Source: DAOMNN01 sp050486545 (GTDB taxonomy: Bacteria; Pseudomonadota; Gammaproteobacteria; Burkholderiales; Rhodocyclaceae). From it: a DNA stretch of 64,000 nucleotides. The notes below the pieces were generated by a model. It ran no database searches, was not told the origin of the DNA, and saw only the letters and a program-made list of their open reading frames with translations. Numbering within the stretch: the first letter of the stretch is position 1; every line of letters begins with the position of its first letter. Positions 36,037 to 44,180 of the stretch are shown in pieces. The position numbers were made by a program, and so were the translations under genes. The stretch is from NCBI GenBank assembly GCA_050486545.1, contig JBJHDM010000009.1, forward strand, positions 22,066-86,065, given 5' to 3'.

Positions 36037-37050
36037 TCAGCCGCCGGCCGACGCTTCCAGATGGTAGGCCGTCACCCGTTCGACCTCCGCGGACGACCCG
36101 AGAATCACCGGTACGCGCTGGTGCAGCCTCTCCGGCTCGACATCCAGGATCCGCTGCCGGCCCGTCGTCGCCGCCCCGCCCGCCTGCTCGACGATCATCG
36201 CCATCGGATTGGCCTCGTACATCAGGCGCAGCTTGCCGCCCTGCGCATGGCATTTGGCATCGAGCGGATACATGAAAATTCCGCCGCGAGTCAGAATTCG
36301 ATGGACGTCGGCAACCATCGACGCAACCCAGCGCATGTTGAAGTCCTTCCCCCGCGGGCCGCACTTCCCCTCCTGCAACTCGCTCACATAGCGCTGGACC
36401 GGCTTCTCCCAATGGCGCATGTTCGAGGTGTTTATCGCGAATTCCGCCGTTTCGGCCGGAATCGTCATCCAGGCATGGGTATAGACGAAGCTGCCCATTT
36501 CGCGGTCGAGCGTGAAGCCGTGCACACCGTGCCCCACGGTCAGCACGAACATCGTCGAGGGGCCGTAGAGCGCGTAGCCGGCTGCGACCTGTTCGCGTCC
36601 AGGCTGCAGAAAGGCAGCTTCGTCGGGCTCGCTTCCCGTATCCCGGTTGCGCAACACCGAAAAGATCGTACCCACGGAGATGTTCACATCGATATTCGAC
36701 GAACCGTCGAGCGGATCGAAGAGCAACAGGTAACCGCCGCGTGGATAGTCGAACGGGATCTGGTGTACCTCCTCCACCTCCTCCGAGGCCATGGCCGCGA
36801 GATGTCCGCCCCATTCATTGGCCTGCAGCAGGATCTCGTTGGCGATGACATCGAGCTTCTTCTGCGCTTCACCCTGGACGTTATCGGTTCCGGCATCCCC
36901 GAGCACCCCCGCCAAGGCCCCCTTGGAGACGTTGACCGCGATCGCCTTGACCGCCCGTGCGACGACCTCGATCAGCAGGCGTAGATCGGCACTGACGCGC
37001 CCGGCGCGTTGTTGTTCGATCAGATACTGGGTCAGTGTAATACGTGCCAT
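36037..37050 (-). CDS. fbp: Class I fructose-1,6-bisphosphatase
   Basis: Gluconeogenic/Calvin-cycle phosphatase converting fructose-1,6-bisphosphate to fructose-6-phosphate. Contains the metal-binding LLLFDPLDGSSNIDVNISVGTIFSVL signature, AAGYALYGPSTMFVLT and the active-site KLRLMYEANPMAMIVEQAGGAA. N-terminus MARITLTQYLIEQQR. Length 337 aa, standard class I. It lies 121 bases upstream of tamA on the same strand, without an obvious terminator, so co-transcription is possible but functionally unrelated. Confidence 0.97.
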   Translation of the reverse strand: MARITLTQYLIEQQRAGRVSADLRLLIEVVARAVKAIAVNVSKGALAGVLGDAGTDNVQGEAQKKLDVIANEILLQANEWGGHLAAMASEEVEEVHQIPFDYPRGGYLLLFDPLDGSSNIDVNISVGTIFSVLRNRDTGSEPDEAAFLQPGREQVAAGYALYGPSTMFVLTVGHGVHGFTLDREMGSFVYTHAWMTIPAETAEFAINTSNMRHWEKPVQRYVSELQEGKCGPRGKDFNMRWVASMVADVHRILTRGGIFMYPLDAKCHAQGGKLRLMYEANPMAMIVEQAGGAATTGRQRILDVEPERLHQRVPVILGSSAEVERVTAYHLEASAGG

Positions 37051-37222
37051 GAAACGACTCCGGAGTGACCCGGCCGGACCGGGTCGATATTTCGATCAAG
37101 CGGGATTATCCCTCTTTTCGACACCACAGTTCATCCGGACGCCGCCTCTGGCGGGTATCATGCAGGGCGGCCGCCAAAGGGACGGCCGCAAGGCACTCCC
37201 ATTCCCGGCCATGGTTCACCCT

Positions 37223-38491
37223 ATGCACGTGATGGTTCTCGGCGCCGGCGTCACCGGCGTGACGACCGCCTGGTATCTGGCCGAAGCCGGCTTTCGGGTC
37301 AGCGTCATCGACCGTCAGCCCGCTGCAGGCCTGGAAACCAGTTTCGCAAACGGGGGGCAGATTTCGCTCAGCCATCCGGAACCCTGGTCGAATCCGTCCG
37401 CTCCGTTCAACGCCTTGCGCTGGCTGGGACAGCCGGATGCACCGCTGCGCTTCCATCTCCGCGCCCAACCGTCTCCGATCGCCTGGTCCCTAGCGTTTCT
37501 GGGGCAATGCCTTCCCCACCGGTTCCGCCGCAATGCCCGGGCCGTGGCAATCCTGGCCGCGCACAGTGGACGCTGCCTGCGCGCCCTGCGCGAGCGCACG
37601 GGTCTCGACTACGAGCAACGCACGCGTGGCATCCTGCATCTGTTGCACACAACGGCCGCATTGCGGCAGTCGCAAGTCAAGCTGGAGATGCTCTCCGCCC
37701 ACGGGATCCGGGCACGGCTGTGCACTCCTGGGGAATGTGGCGAGATCGACCCCGCCCTGCAATCCCTCGTGCCGGGCCTGGCCGGTGGTCTCTATGCGCC
37801 CGATGACGAGTCGGGCAACGCACTGCTGTTCACGCAGGGGCTGGTCGAACGTGCCCGAGTGGCCGGCGTGACGTTTCGATTCGGCCTGCAGGTGGAGGCC
37901 TTGCACGCCGTTGAAGGCCATCTGCGCGGGGTGCGCGTACGCGCCGACGACGGCACCGAAGGGCAGCTGGGTGCCGACGCCTATGTCTTGTGCCTCGGAA
38001 GCCACGGAGCGCGACTGACTGCGCGGCTTGGACTGCATTTGCCGATCTATCCGGTGAAGGGCTATTCGGTCAGCCTTGCAATACGCGATGCAAAGCGCGC
38101 ACCCGAGGTCAGCCTCACCGACGAAGCAAGACGGATCGTCTGCTCACGCCTCGGCGACCGGTTGCGGGTAGCCGGCACGGCCGAAATCGGAGGCTTCGAC
38201 ACTTCGATCGACGAACGACGCTGTCGCCAACTGATCGACTGGGCGGAACAATCGTTCCCGGGTGCGCTCGATCCGACCGCCCCGAGTCCGTGGGCGGGCC
38301 TGCGGCCGGTCACCCCATCCAACGTACCGATCATCGGCCGCAGCTCCTATCCCGAACTGTGGCTGAACACCGGTCATGGCTCACTCGGCTGGACCCTGGC
38401 CTGCGGATCGGCCCATCTGCTGTCCGAACTGCTTTGCGGCAAGCCAACGCCGGTACCCGGTTTTCCTTTGTACGGCAAGACGGGGGCGTAG
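37223..38491 (+). CDS. dadA: D-amino acid dehydrogenase small subunit-like FAD oxidoreductase
   Basis: 422-aa flavoprotein of the DAO superfamily, which oxidises D-amino acids to 2-oxo acids and passes electrons to the quinone pool. FAD motif VMVLGAGVTGVTTAWYLAEAGFRVSVIDR, then LETSFANGGQISLSHPEPWSNPS, typical of DadA. The C-terminal segment is PWAGLRPVTPSNVPIIGRS and LNTGHGSLGWTLACGSAHLLSELLCG. The start ATG at 37223 aligns with the family; an ATG at 37211 would add four residues. No alanine racemase gene adjoins, unlike in dadAX operons, so substrate specificity is open. Confidence 0.87.
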   Translation: MHVMVLGAGVTGVTTAWYLAEAGFRVSVIDRQPAAGLETSFANGGQISLSHPEPWSNPSAPFNALRWLGQPDAPLRFHLRAQPSPIAWSLAFLGQCLPHRFRRNARAVAILAAHSGRCLRALRERTGLDYEQRTRGILHLLHTTAALRQSQVKLEMLSAHGIRARLCTPGECGEIDPALQSLVPGLAGGLYAPDDESGNALLFTQGLVERARVAGVTFRFGLQVEALHAVEGHLRGVRVRADDGTEGQLGADAYVLCLGSHGARLTARLGLHLPIYPVKGYSVSLAIRDAKRAPEVSLTDEARRIVCSRLGDRLRVAGTAEIGGFDTSIDERRCRQLIDWAEQSFPGALDPTAPSPWAGLRPVTPSNVPIIGRSSYPELWLNTGHGSLGWTLACGSAHLLSELLCGKPTPVPGFPLYGKTGA

Positions 38492-38564
38492 CGACAAACG
38501 GAGGCGATCCGGCCCCGCAGATCTCCGTACCGTACGACCCCGCTCCAGGAGCTGTAGTGTGCGG

Positions 38565-39056
38565 TCAGCGACCTTCGGGCAAGGGCTGCTCGTCAAGCGC
38601 GGCGGCGGCGGCGCAGCCGCAACCTCCCTGCGGCAAGGGTCCCTCGGACGACGGAACCGTCTCGGTTTCGAAATCGAATCCGATCGTTTGCAGATGGAAC
38701 GCCAGCGCCGCATCCATGCCGCCGGCGTGGTTCTCGAACCAGCGCGGCAACTCCTCGACCAAGCGCCTGACGAAGAAGACGTCACCGCGTGCGGCGTGCT
38801 TCTGCACCTCCGCGAGGACCTCCAGCACGCGATCATGCTCGGCCCGGTGACATCCCGGGAAGCCGACGCGCTCCATCCATCGATTTTCCTGCCCGAAATG
38901 GTCGATCGTGTGTGCGACCAGGGCATCGAGTGCCGTCATCAGTTCGTCCGCGTCCGCTTCGGCAAGGCGGTTCCATAGCTCGACGAATTCGCGATGGGTC
39001 GCGTCCATCCGCTCGACACCGAGCTCCAGCGTGCTGTTCCACTGCAAATCTGCCAT
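38565..39056 (-). CDS. Bacteriohemerythrin
   Basis: 163-aa O2-binding non-haem di-iron protein. The iron ligands are visible: His in MDATHREFVELW, HTIDHFGQENRWME (His and Glu), CHRAEHDRVLEV (His) and WFENHAGGMDAALAFHL (His, Asp). The hemerythrin fold ends near residue 130. An additional tail follows that contains GGCGCAAAAALDEQPLPEGR with a Cys-Gly-Cys pair, not part of the standard fold. Start ATG 39056; earlier starts have no supporting site. It is convergent with dadA. Confidence 0.9.
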   Translation of the reverse strand: MADLQWNSTLELGVERMDATHREFVELWNRLAEADADELMTALDALVAHTIDHFGQENRWMERVGFPGCHRAEHDRVLEVLAEVQKHAARGDVFFVRRLVEELPRWFENHAGGMDAALAFHLQTIGFDFETETVPSSEGPLPQGGCGCAAAAALDEQPLPEGR

Positions 39057-39132
39057 CAATCGGTCTCCCGAAACGCTTTCCGCAAGGAGGCCGGGCATAT
39101 CCCACGAGGCGGGACCGATCCCGTTCTCCGCA

Positions 39133-39597
39133 TCACTTCACGACTTTGAGGTGGCCTCGCCGCGGTGAAGAACCGCCGTCGTCCGGTCCATCGTCGTCCG
39201 CTGGCCGATCTTCGCGGTGCGCGTCCACCTCTTCGGTGGCCGACGATGCCTCATCCGTATCGACCTGCTCCGACTCCGGATCGGGCAAGCTCCGCTCGAA
39301 GGCCATTCCCTGTCCGTTCTCGCGTGCGTAGATGGCGAGCACGTGGCTCATCGGGATCAGCAGCGTATGGGCCGCACCGCCGAACCGGGCCTGAAAACTG
39401 ATGGTGTCGTTTCCCATCACCAGATTGTTCGTCGCTTCCGGGCCGAGGTTCAGGACGATCTGGCCGTCCTGCGCGTACCCGGGAGGTACGACCACCCGAT
39501 CATCCACCGCGACGGCAATATGCGGTGTCAGTCCCTGGTCGATGCACCACTCGTGGATCGCGCGCACAAGATAGGGCTTGGTGGACGCGATCGTCAT
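39133..39597 (-). CDS. sspB: ClpXP protease specificity-enhancing factor SspB
   Basis: 154-aa adaptor that delivers ssrA-tagged and other proteins to ClpXP. The folded domain (1-110) includes KPYLVRAIHEWCIDQGLTPHI, VVPPGYAQDGQIVLNLGP and ISFQARFGGAAHTLLIPM. A long acidic, disordered linker follows. The C-terminal RGHLKVVK matches the conserved ClpX-docking tail (usually LRVVK). It follows sspA by 49 bases, the typical order. Confidence 0.95.
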   Translation of the reverse strand: MTIASTKPYLVRAIHEWCIDQGLTPHIAVAVDDRVVVPPGYAQDGQIVLNLGPEATNNLVMGNDTISFQARFGGAAHTLLIPMSHVLAIYARENGQGMAFERSLPDPESEQVDTDEASSATEEVDAHREDRPADDDGPDDGGSSPRRGHLKVVK

Positions 39598-39646
39598 GAA
39601 CCCTCACGCTGCCCGTGCGAAACCCCGAGGAGGCAGGGAATGCGGC

Positions 39647-40243
39647 TCATCGCCGCATGACCTTCTCGGAAGGGGTGAGTGCATCGATGAAGCCCTGGCG
39701 ACTGAAGATGCGCTCGGCATATTTCATGATGCCGACGGCGGCCTTGGGAAGTTCGATGCCGTAGTGCTCCAGGCGCCACAGCAGGGGCGCGATCGCGACG
39801 TCGAGCATCGAGAATTCGTCCCCGAGCATGTACTTCTGCTTGGCGAACACCGGGGCGAATTGCACCAGTTGATCGCGCACGTAGGCCCGGCTCTTCTCAG
39901 CAGCCTTCTGATTCTTCTCGAGTTCGTCGATGTGCGTGAACAACTCCTGCTCGAAGGTGTGCAGCAGCTGCCGCGCGCGAGCCCGAAGGATCGGATCGGG
40001 CGGCATCAGCTGCGGATGCGGAAAGCGTTCGTCGATGTACTCGTTGATGATGTTGGACTCATAGAGCACGAGGTCGCGATCGACGAGCACCGGTACGCGG
40101 TTGTACGGATTGATCACCGCGATGTCTTCGGGCTTGTTGTAGAGATCGACGTCGATCACCTCGAAGTCCATCCCTTTCTCGAACAGAACGATCCGGCAAC
40201 GATGACTGAAGGGGTCAGTAGTGCCGGAATAGAGGGTCATCAT
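39647..40243 (-). CDS. sspA: Stringent starvation protein A (GST-fold)
   Basis: 198-aa glutathione-S-transferase-fold protein that associates with RNA polymerase. The N-terminal thioredoxin-like half has MTLYSGTTDPFSHRCRIVLFEKGMDF and NPYNRVPVLVDRDLVLYESNIINEYIDERFP. The C-terminal helical half has MLGDEFSMLDVAIAPLLWRL. Two ATGs in tandem (40243, 40240) open the gene. Located between petC and sspB, as in many betaproteobacteria. Confidence 0.94.
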   Translation of the reverse strand: MMTLYSGTTDPFSHRCRIVLFEKGMDFEVIDVDLYNKPEDIAVINPYNRVPVLVDRDLVLYESNIINEYIDERFPHPQLMPPDPILRARARQLLHTFEQELFTHIDELEKNQKAAEKSRAYVRDQLVQFAPVFAKQKYMLGDEFSMLDVAIAPLLWRLEHYGIELPKAAVGIMKYAERIFSRQGFIDALTPSEKVMRR

Positions 40244-40349
40244 GATGTGGAAACTCCGGATTCGAAAAACAAATCGCACCGCGCGAGCCACGCGCGGTGC
40301 GTTCGGAGCGGTGGCCTCACCGGTTCGGGACCGGTTTCACCGCATCCGT

Positions 40350-41105
40350 TCAGTGAATGTCCTTCCAGTAATTCTTCTTCAGTGCATAGGCCAGAACCGA
40401 GAAGGCTGCAAGGAAGATCAACACAAAGGCACCGATGGAGCGGCGCCTTTCGGCGACGGGCTCGCCCATCCACACCAGGAACGATACGAGGTCGGCCATC
40501 GCCTGGTCGTACTCGTCCGGCGTCATCGAACCCGGTCGCGCGAGTTCGAAGCTCCAGTCCCGAGAGCCGTCGGGGTTCTCCGTGTAGGTCGCCACTTGCT
40601 CGCCCTGCAGTTCCCACAGGACATGCGGCATGCCGACGTTCTCGAAGACCGCGTTGTTCCAGCCGGTGGCACGATCGGGATCGCGATAGAACTGGCGCAT
40701 GTAGGTATAGAGCCAGTCCGCACCCGGGAAGGTATGCCCGGAGCGCTGACGTGCGATGAGCGTCAGATCGGGCGGAGCCGCGCCGAACCATATCTTGCCT
40801 TCGTCCGGACGCATCGCGATCTTCATCAGATCACCGACGCGCTCGCCGGTGAACATCAGGTTGTCGCGGATCTGGTCCTCGCTCAGGCCGATCTCCCTAA
40901 GCTTGTTGTAACGCATGAAGCTGGCGCTATGGCAGTTCAGGCAGTAGTTCACAAACAGCTTTGCGCCGTGCTGCAGCGAAGCAGGGGCCATGCTGATGGG
41001 TGCCTTGTCGAGCTTGACCGGCGCACCGGCGGCAAAGGCAAGGGCCGGAGCGAGCAAGGCGACCGCGAACAGGCGCTTGAGGGTTTTGATCATACGGATA
41101 GTCAT
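40350..41105 (-). CDS. petC: Cytochrome c1 of the bc1 complex
   Basis: 251-aa haem-c subunit that passes electrons from the Rieske protein to soluble cytochrome c. N-terminal signal (about 1-26, ending ALAFA), one CXXCH haem site in VNYCLNCHSASFMRYN, and the distal Met ligand probably in the AMRPDE region or the later GMPHVLWE segment. The C-terminal anchor helix is FVLIFLAAFSVLAYALKKNYW. The ATG at 41105 overlaps the petB stop (ATGA); ATG 41093 is an alternative. The long frame extending upstream is inside petB. Confidence 0.95.
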   Translation of the reverse strand: MTIRMIKTLKRLFAVALLAPALAFAAGAPVKLDKAPISMAPASLQHGAKLFVNYCLNCHSASFMRYNKLREIGLSEDQIRDNLMFTGERVGDLMKIAMRPDEGKIWFGAAPPDLTLIARQRSGHTFPGADWLYTYMRQFYRDPDRATGWNNAVFENVGMPHVLWELQGEQVATYTENPDGSRDWSFELARPGSMTPDEYDQAMADLVSFLVWMGEPVAERRRSIGAFVLIFLAAFSVLAYALKKNYWKDIH

Positions 41106-42370
41106 TTGAAAGTCACCCTTTCCGGTTCCGGTTGGCACTTGTCGAGCTTGCTGTACCACGGCATCAGCAGGAAGAAAGCGAAATACAGCACCGAGCAGAT
41201 CTGTGCCAGCAGGGTACGCCCCGGCGTCGGTGGAAGAATGCCGAGGTAGCCGAGGATGAAGAAGGAAATCACGAAGATGGCGAGCGCGGCCTTGAAAATC
41301 GGGCCACGGTAGCGGATCGACTTGACCGGACTGCGATCGAGCCAAGGCAGGAAGAACAGGATCACCACCGCAGCACCCATCGCGACGACACCCCAGAAAG
41401 CGGCATCCAGCCCGAACAGCGGGTAGGTGACCGCACGCAGCACGGAGTAGTACGGTGTGAAGTACCACACCGGTGCGATGTGCGGTGGCGTCTTCAGCGG
41501 GTCGGCCGGAATGAAGTTGTTATATTCGAGGAAGAACCCGAAGAACGTCGGCGCGAAAAACACCACCGCCGAGAACAGGAACAGGAACACCACCACGCCG
41601 AAGATGTCCTTCACCGTGTAGTACGGATGAAAGGGAATCCCGTCGAGCGGCACGCCGTTGGCGTCCTTCTTCTTCTTGATCTCGACCCCGTCGGGGTTGT
41701 TCGAGCCCACTTCGTGCAGCGCGACGATGTGCGCCAGCACCAGGCCGATCAGTACCAGCGGGACCGCGATCACATGCAGGGCGAAGAAGCGGTTCAGCGT
41801 CGCGTCACCGATGACGAAATCGCCGCGAATGACGGTGGTGAGATCCTCTCCGATCACCGGGATCGCCGAGAACAGGTTGATGATGACCTGCGCTCCCCAG
41901 AACGACATCTGACCCCAGGGCAGGATGTAGCCCATGAACGCCTCGGCCATCAGCACCAGGAAAATCAGCACCCCGAAGACCCACAGCAGTTCGCGTGGCT
42001 TGCGGTAGGAGCCATAGAGCAGCGCACGGAACATGTGCAGATAGACGACGACGAAGAAGGCCGACGCGCCCGTCGAATGCAGGTACCGGATCAGCCAGCC
42101 GCCGGGGACCTCGCGCATGATGTACTCGACACTGGCAAACGCGATCGGAACGCCCGAGGCATTCAGTGATGCGTCGGGCTTGTAGTGCATCGTCAGGAAG
42201 ATCCCGGTGACGATCTGGATCACCAGCACAAGCAGGGCCAGCGAACCGAAAAAGTACCAGAAGTTGAAGTTCTTCGGCGCGTAGTATTCGGACAGATGCG
42301 CCTTCCATGTCGACGTCAGAGGAAAGCGTTCGTCGATCCAGTTGAGCAGAGCCTGAGATTTGTTGGTCAT
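41102..42370 (-). CDS. petB: Cytochrome b of the bc1 complex
   Basis: 422-aa membrane subunit carrying haems bL and bH and the quinol/quinone sites. Eight hydrophobic helices are visible, with the haem-ligand His pairs in the second and fourth helices (RYLHSTGASAFFVVVYLHMFRALLYG and FFALHVIAVPLVLIGLVLAHIVALHEVGS). The Qo-site motif is PEWY-like: here APVWYFTPYYSVLRA. WGAQVIINLFSAIPVIGEDL is canonical. Full-length, fused b6-subunit IV type. It lies three bases after petA. Confidence 0.97.
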   Translation of the reverse strand: MTNKSQALLNWIDERFPLTSTWKAHLSEYYAPKNFNFWYFFGSLALLVLVIQIVTGIFLTMHYKPDASLNASGVPIAFASVEYIMREVPGGWLIRYLHSTGASAFFVVVYLHMFRALLYGSYRKPRELLWVFGVLIFLVLMAEAFMGYILPWGQMSFWGAQVIINLFSAIPVIGEDLTTVIRGDFVIGDATLNRFFALHVIAVPLVLIGLVLAHIVALHEVGSNNPDGVEIKKKKDANGVPLDGIPFHPYYTVKDIFGVVVFLFLFSAVVFFAPTFFGFFLEYNNFIPADPLKTPPHIAPVWYFTPYYSVLRAVTYPLFGLDAAFWGVVAMGAAVVILFFLPWLDRSPVKSIRYRGPIFKAALAIFVISFFILGYLGILPPTPGRTLLAQICSVLYFAFFLLMPWYSKLDKCQPEPERVTFK

Positions 42371-42373
42371 CGC

Positions 42374-42964
42374 TTATGCCTCGTCTTCGCCCACGAGAAT
42401 CGTGGCATCCGAAAGGTACTTGTGCGGCGGCACCACGAGGTTTGACGGCGCCGGCATGCTGCGGAACACGCGGCCAGCAAGATCGAAGTACGAACCATGA
42501 CAGGGGCAGAAGAAGCCGCCCGCCCAGTCTTCGCTGATACCGCTTGCAGCCCCGGTACGGAAACGCTCGGACGGGGAGCACCCGAGATGGGTGCAGATCC
42601 CGATCGCCACCAGATACTCCGGCCGGATCGATCGGTGCTGGTTCTTGGCGTAGGCAGGCTGCTGATCGCGCTCGGAAGTCGGGTCGGCAACCTGCGATTC
42701 AGTCTTTTCGAGCGAAGCGAGCATCTCCTCGGTGCGACGCAGAATCCACACCGGACGACCCCGCCACTCGACGGTCATCATCTCGCCCGGCGCGAGCTTG
42801 CTGATGTCGGCCTCGACCGGCGCACCGGCTGCTTTCGCGCGATCCGACGGCGTCAGGCTGGCAACGAACGGCACGGCCGTCGCGACGACGCCCGCACCCC
42901 CGACCGCCGATGTGGCGATCAGCAGTGTCCGGCGACTACTGTCCATCTTCTGTTCCACGCTCAT
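42374..42964 (-). CDS. petA: Ubiquinol-cytochrome c reductase Rieske iron-sulfur subunit
   Basis: 196-aa [2Fe-2S] subunit. Tat-type N-terminus SSRRTLLIATSAVGGAGVV serves as both signal and membrane anchor. The two cluster-binding boxes are CTHLGCSP and CPCHGSYFD (two Cys, two His). Start ATG 42964 (MSVEQKMDSSRR). First gene of petA-petB-petC, with a TATAAT -10 at 43012-43017. Confidence 0.96.
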   Translation of the reverse strand: MSVEQKMDSSRRTLLIATSAVGGAGVVATAVPFVASLTPSDRAKAAGAPVEADISKLAPGEMMTVEWRGRPVWILRRTEEMLASLEKTESQVADPTSERDQQPAYAKNQHRSIRPEYLVAIGICTHLGCSPSERFRTGAASGISEDWAGGFFCPCHGSYFDLAGRVFRSMPAPSNLVVPPHKYLSDATILVGEDEA

Positions 42965-43011
42965 GACCTCTTCCTGAAGGGAATCCAAAAATTCGATAAA
43001 AAAACCTCGCC

Positions 43012-43017
43012 ATTATA
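43012..43017 (-). promoter_or_regulatory. -10 element of the petABC operon
   Basis: Perfect TATAAT on the minus strand, 48 bases upstream of the petA ATG, in an AT-rich stretch unlike the surroundings. The -35 is weak (TTTTTA at 17 bases). Confidence 0.55.
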
Positions 43018-43134
43018 TGCGAAAGGTCGCAACATAAAAAGCACTCGGGAAGAACCTTCTATGGTTTCAAAGCCTTGGATAGCCGCGATCGAGGGGTATC
43101 GCAGACGCAGGCCGGATCGGTCCCATGTACGGAA

Positions 43135-43728
43135 TCAGAGCGGCCGGCGCTCGACCAGGGCCTGCGCGATCGTACCCGAATCGGTATGCTCGAGTTCGCC
43201 CCCGACCGGGACGCCCCGCGACAGGCGGCTCACCCGGATTCCACGCGGAACCAGCAGTTCGGAGATCATGTGCGCAGTGGCTTCGCCTTCGGTGGTGAAG
43301 TTCGTCGCAAGGATGACCTCACGCACCACGCCGTCGGTCGCGCGCGCCAGTAGCTTGTCGAGCTTCAGCTCCCGCGGACCGATGCCGTCGAGCGGGGACA
43401 GGCGCCCCATAAGCACGTAATAGAGTCCGCGATAGGCTTGGGTCTGCTCCACCATGGCCAGATCCGCGGGCATCTCGACCACGCACAGCAAGGATGGGTC
43501 GCGCTGCGGATTCGCGCAGCGATGGCAGATGGCCGCTTCGGCGAACGTATTGCAGCGCTCGCAGTGGCGAAGGACCGACAGCGCGTTGCCCAGCGCGCGG
43601 GCAAGGCGCCCCGCTCCGCCCTGGTCGCGCTGCAACAGGTGGTAGGCCATGCGCTGGGCGGATTTCGGGCCGACGCCAGGCAGGCAGCGCAAGGCTTCGA
43701 TCAACTCGTCCAGGCTCGATGGGGACAT
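43135..43728 (-). CDS. recR: Recombination mediator RecR
   Basis: 197-aa DNA-repair protein that helps load RecA at gaps together with RecF/RecO. Helix-hairpin-helix LRCLPGVGPKSAQRMAYHLL, C4 zinc finger CERCNTFAEAAICHRC, and Toprim domain with LLCVVEMPADLAMVEQTQAYRGLYYVLMG and ATNFTTEGEATAHMI. Downstream of ybaB by 105 bases in the dnaX-ybaB-recR order. Confidence 0.97.
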   Translation of the reverse strand: MSPSSLDELIEALRCLPGVGPKSAQRMAYHLLQRDQGGAGRLARALGNALSVLRHCERCNTFAEAAICHRCANPQRDPSLLCVVEMPADLAMVEQTQAYRGLYYVLMGRLSPLDGIGPRELKLDKLLARATDGVVREVILATNFTTEGEATAHMISELLVPRGIRVSRLSRGVPVGGELEHTDSGTIAQALVERRPL

Positions 43729-43833
43729 GATCGGGTCATCGCCCGCGAAGACGGGACAGTGCCGCCGTTACACCGGCCACCCCGGACGGATCGTCGAACG
43801 CACCATTCGAGCCGAACATGCGCAAAACACTCC

Positions 43834-44157
43834 TCAGAACGGCAGCTTCATCCCCGGCGGGAGATTGAGCCCGGCGGTAAACCCGGCCATCTTCTCCTGG
43901 GTCGTGGCCTCGACGCGACGCACCGCGTCATTGACCGCCGCAGCCACGAGATCCTCGAGCATTTCCTTGTCGTCCATCACCGACTCGTCGATGCTCACGC
44001 GCCGTACGTCGTACTTGCAGGTCATCTGCACCTTGACCATGCCGGCCCCCGACTGTCCTTCGACCTCGATCGTGGCAAGCTGCTCCTGCGCCTTGCGCAT
44101 GTTCTCCTGCATCTGCTGGGCCTGCTTCATCAGGCCGGCAATTCCGCCTTTCATCAT
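43834..44157 (-). CDS. ybaB: YbaB/EbfC-family nucleoid-associated protein
   Basis: 107-aa DNA-binding dimer. MKGGIAGLMKQAQQMQENMRKAQEQL is the conserved N-terminal helix. VKVQMTCKYDVRRVSIDESVM and MLEDLVAAAVNDAVRRVEA follow. Tandem ATGs at 44157 and 44154. It follows dnaX by 23 bases. Confidence 0.95.
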   Translation of the reverse strand: MMKGGIAGLMKQAQQMQENMRKAQEQLATIEVEGQSGAGMVKVQMTCKYDVRRVSIDESVMDDKEMLEDLVAAAVNDAVRRVEATTQEKMAGFTAGLNLPPGMKLPF

Positions 44158-44180
44158 GGAAGGTGCTCCTCTTTCAATTT

